Source: Sutterella sp. (lineage in GTDB: Bacteria; Pseudomonadota; Gammaproteobacteria; Burkholderiales; Burkholderiaceae_F). Taken from it: 41,633 bases of DNA. A program made the translations under genes and the position numbers. The stretch lies in NCBI GenBank assembly GCA_019418235.1, contig DYCH01000016.1:2043-43675 (forward strand), written 5' to 3'. Positions 40,705-41,633 of the stretch are shown one piece after another. Position 1 is the first letter of the stretch, and each line of letters starts with the position of its first letter. The notes below the pieces were generated by a model, which was given only the letters and a program-made list of their open reading frames with translations, had not been told where the DNA came from and ran no database searches.

Positions 40705-40762
40705 TTGAATGGCTAAGATTTTTTCCGTAAAATGAAACAAATTTTTAACTTTTAGTTTCATT
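40705..40762 (+). promoter_or_regulatory. Predicted promoter with overlapping inverted repeat before the TRIC family gene
   Basis: TTGAAT (40705-40710), 17-nt spacer, TAAAAT (40728-40733). AATGAAAC (40731-40738) and GTTTCATT (40755-40762) form a perfect 8-bp inverted repeat with a 16-nt spacer that overlaps the -10 box and the leader, as an operator would. The gene that follows has no visible ribosome binding site, so a leader hairpin could also matter for translation. Confidence 0.55.
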
Positions 40763-40769
40763 CTGCAAA

Positions 40770-41489
40770 ATGGAAAGCATCTTAAATTCTCTTAGTGACC
40801 TGGTAGCGTCCCGCATGGATCCGTTGTATTTAACGGACGTGATCGGTATCGTGGCATTTGCATTTGCCGGTGTTTTGATCGGTGTGCGTATGCGTTGTGA
40901 CCCGGTCGGTATTTTTGTTTTGGCCTTTTCCACGGCTTTCGGTGGTGGGATCTTCCGTGATGTTTTGATTGACCGCCGTCCGATGTATTGGATCGAATAC
41001 CAAGAGTTGGTGTGGTTGGTGCTTTTGATCACGATTTTCACGCCGTTTTTGTTCAAATTCTATAAAAAGCATCTTTCTTACGATTGGTTCGTATGGAGTG
41101 ATGCGATTGGTTTGGGATTTTTCTCTGTCGTGGGGACGAGCCACGGGCTTAATTTAGGGGTGCCTTGGTTGGCCGCTGTCGTCTGTGGTGTGGCCACGGG
41201 TGTCTTCGGTGGTCTTTGCCGCGATACGTTCTTAAACATTAAGCCTGGTGTGATTTATGACCACCAACCGTATGCCTCAGTTGCCTTTGTCGGTAGCTGG
41301 TTATATGTGTTTTTGAATTATTTCGGCATGGACAACATTTTGGCTATTTGGATTGGTTCAATCTTTATTATTGGTTTCCGTATGTGGTGTTACTACAAGA
41401 AGGTAAACAGCTCCTATCACGACCAATTCATCAAGGATGACACAAACACGTCGCCTGAAACACTCCGCGATCAATTCCGCAACGAATAA
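40770..41489 (+). CDS. Trimeric intracellular cation (TRIC)/UPF0126 family membrane protein
   Basis: A 239-residue inner-membrane protein with seven hydrophobic segments and the family's internal duplication. Each half carries a glycine-rich kinked helix ending in a charged pair: TAFGGGIFRDVLIDRRP and ATGVFGGLCRDTFLNIKPG. Bacterial members (YicG, YadS) are homologous to TRIC K+ channels; a role in glycine or other small-solute transport has been proposed for some, so the substrate is open. The tail of about 35 residues is hydrophilic. Met16 (MDPLYLTD) is an alternative start. A clear terminator follows. Confidence 0.9.
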   Translation: MESILNSLSDLVASRMDPLYLTDVIGIVAFAFAGVLIGVRMRCDPVGIFVLAFSTAFGGGIFRDVLIDRRPMYWIEYQELVWLVLLITIFTPFLFKFYKKHLSYDWFVWSDAIGLGFFSVVGTSHGLNLGVPWLAAVVCGVATGVFGGLCRDTFLNIKPGVIYDHQPYASVAFVGSWLYVFLNYFGMDNILAIWIGSIFIIGFRMWCYYKKVNSSYHDQFIKDDTNTSPETLRDQFRNE

Positions 41490-41504
41490 AGATTGCAACC
41501 CACT

Positions 41505-41542
41505 AAAAACTGGCAAGGCCATGAGCTTTTGCCAGTTTTTTT
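41505..41542 (+). terminator. Intrinsic terminator of the TRIC family gene
   Basis: A perfect 12-bp stem, AAAAACTGGCAA (41505-41516) with TTGCCAGTTTTT (41529-41540), is followed by further T residues. Confidence 0.88.
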
Positions 41543-41603
41543 GTCCGATCTGCTAACTCAGCGACTTTGGCACTTTTTCTATAAAATGGTTTCCTGTGAT
41601 TAT

Positions 41604-41625
41604 GAGGAACGTCAACATGTTCCTC
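41604..41625. repeat. Perfect 7-bp inverted repeat at the right edge
   Basis: GAGGAAC (41604-41610) and GTTCCTC (41619-41625), spacer GTCAACAT. An ATG at 41617 with GAGGA 9 nt upstream could begin a gene that leaves the window after five codons. The stem would cover both its ribosome binding site and start. Too little sequence remains to name a product. Confidence 0.35.
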
Positions 41626-41633
41626 TATTACTT

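Noticed and set aside
1..41633. tRNA genes, CRISPR arrays, insertion sequences or prophage genes
   Set aside because: None was recognised by eye: no cloverleaf-like segments, no regularly spaced repeats, no transposase or integrase motifs. A tRNAscan or IS search could confirm this.

Overview
This window looks like chromosomal DNA of a Betaproteobacterium in the order Burkholderiales, most probably a gut-type member of the Sutterellaceae (Parasutterella/Sutterella-like). The evidence is the betaproteobacterial gene order (nadE-glnB; lolC-lolD-tatD; ndk-rlmN-ispG-hisS-yfgM-bamB-der-hfq-hflX; hflK-hflC-yjeT-purA), moderate GC content judged by eye (not computed), and an autotransporter-type protein with an ESPR signal sequence. 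The genus is an inference from gene order and protein style, not a database result. I see no tRNA, rRNA, insertion sequence, phage gene or CRISPR array.

Layout. Bases 1-2772 carry the end of a manganese inorganic pyrophosphatase, NAD synthetase and the PII protein GlnB. Bases 3066-5631 hold an unrecognised protein, an AEC-type permease and a small cupin. Bases 5760-8427 form a tight three-gene unit of WYL regulator, metallophosphoesterase and a frameshifted Fic protein. Bases 8534-12658 hold an AI-2E family exporter, a YhhQ queuosine-precursor transporter, a Nudix hydrolase and argG. Bases 12794-15541 look accessory: two secreted esterase-like proteins on the minus strand, divergent from a LysR regulator. 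Then come the lipoprotein exporter LolF/LolD, TatD, and a subtilisin-like protease with autotransporter features but no beta-barrel (18599-20821).

Bases 21068-30092 are a housekeeping run from ndk to hflX, covering nucleotide metabolism, RNA methylation, isoprenoid synthesis, tRNA charging, outer-membrane assembly, ribosome GTPases and Hfq. About 5 kb of transport and peptidase genes (30076-35138: an ABC importer, an M20 peptidase and a YjiH/YjiG membrane pair) lies between hflX and hflK, which are usually close together. The ancestral order then resumes with hflK, hflC, a DUF2065 protein, purA and a purine phosphoribosyltransferase, followed by queF and a TRIC/UPF0126 membrane protein.

The most interesting points are: (1) an NAD synthetase whose glutaminase domain is shortened and has lost its catalytic Glu, next to a PII gene; (2) the WYL-phosphoesterase-Fic operon, with fic broken by what looks like an 11-nt deletion; (3) an ESPR/S8/PATR protein without a translocator domain; (4) a nucleoside diphosphate kinase with a Cys-rich C-terminal tail; (5) the YjiH/YjiG plus M20 peptidase cassette inserted in the hfl cluster. 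Most transcription units end in clear intrinsic terminators, which makes the operon borders fairly readable.
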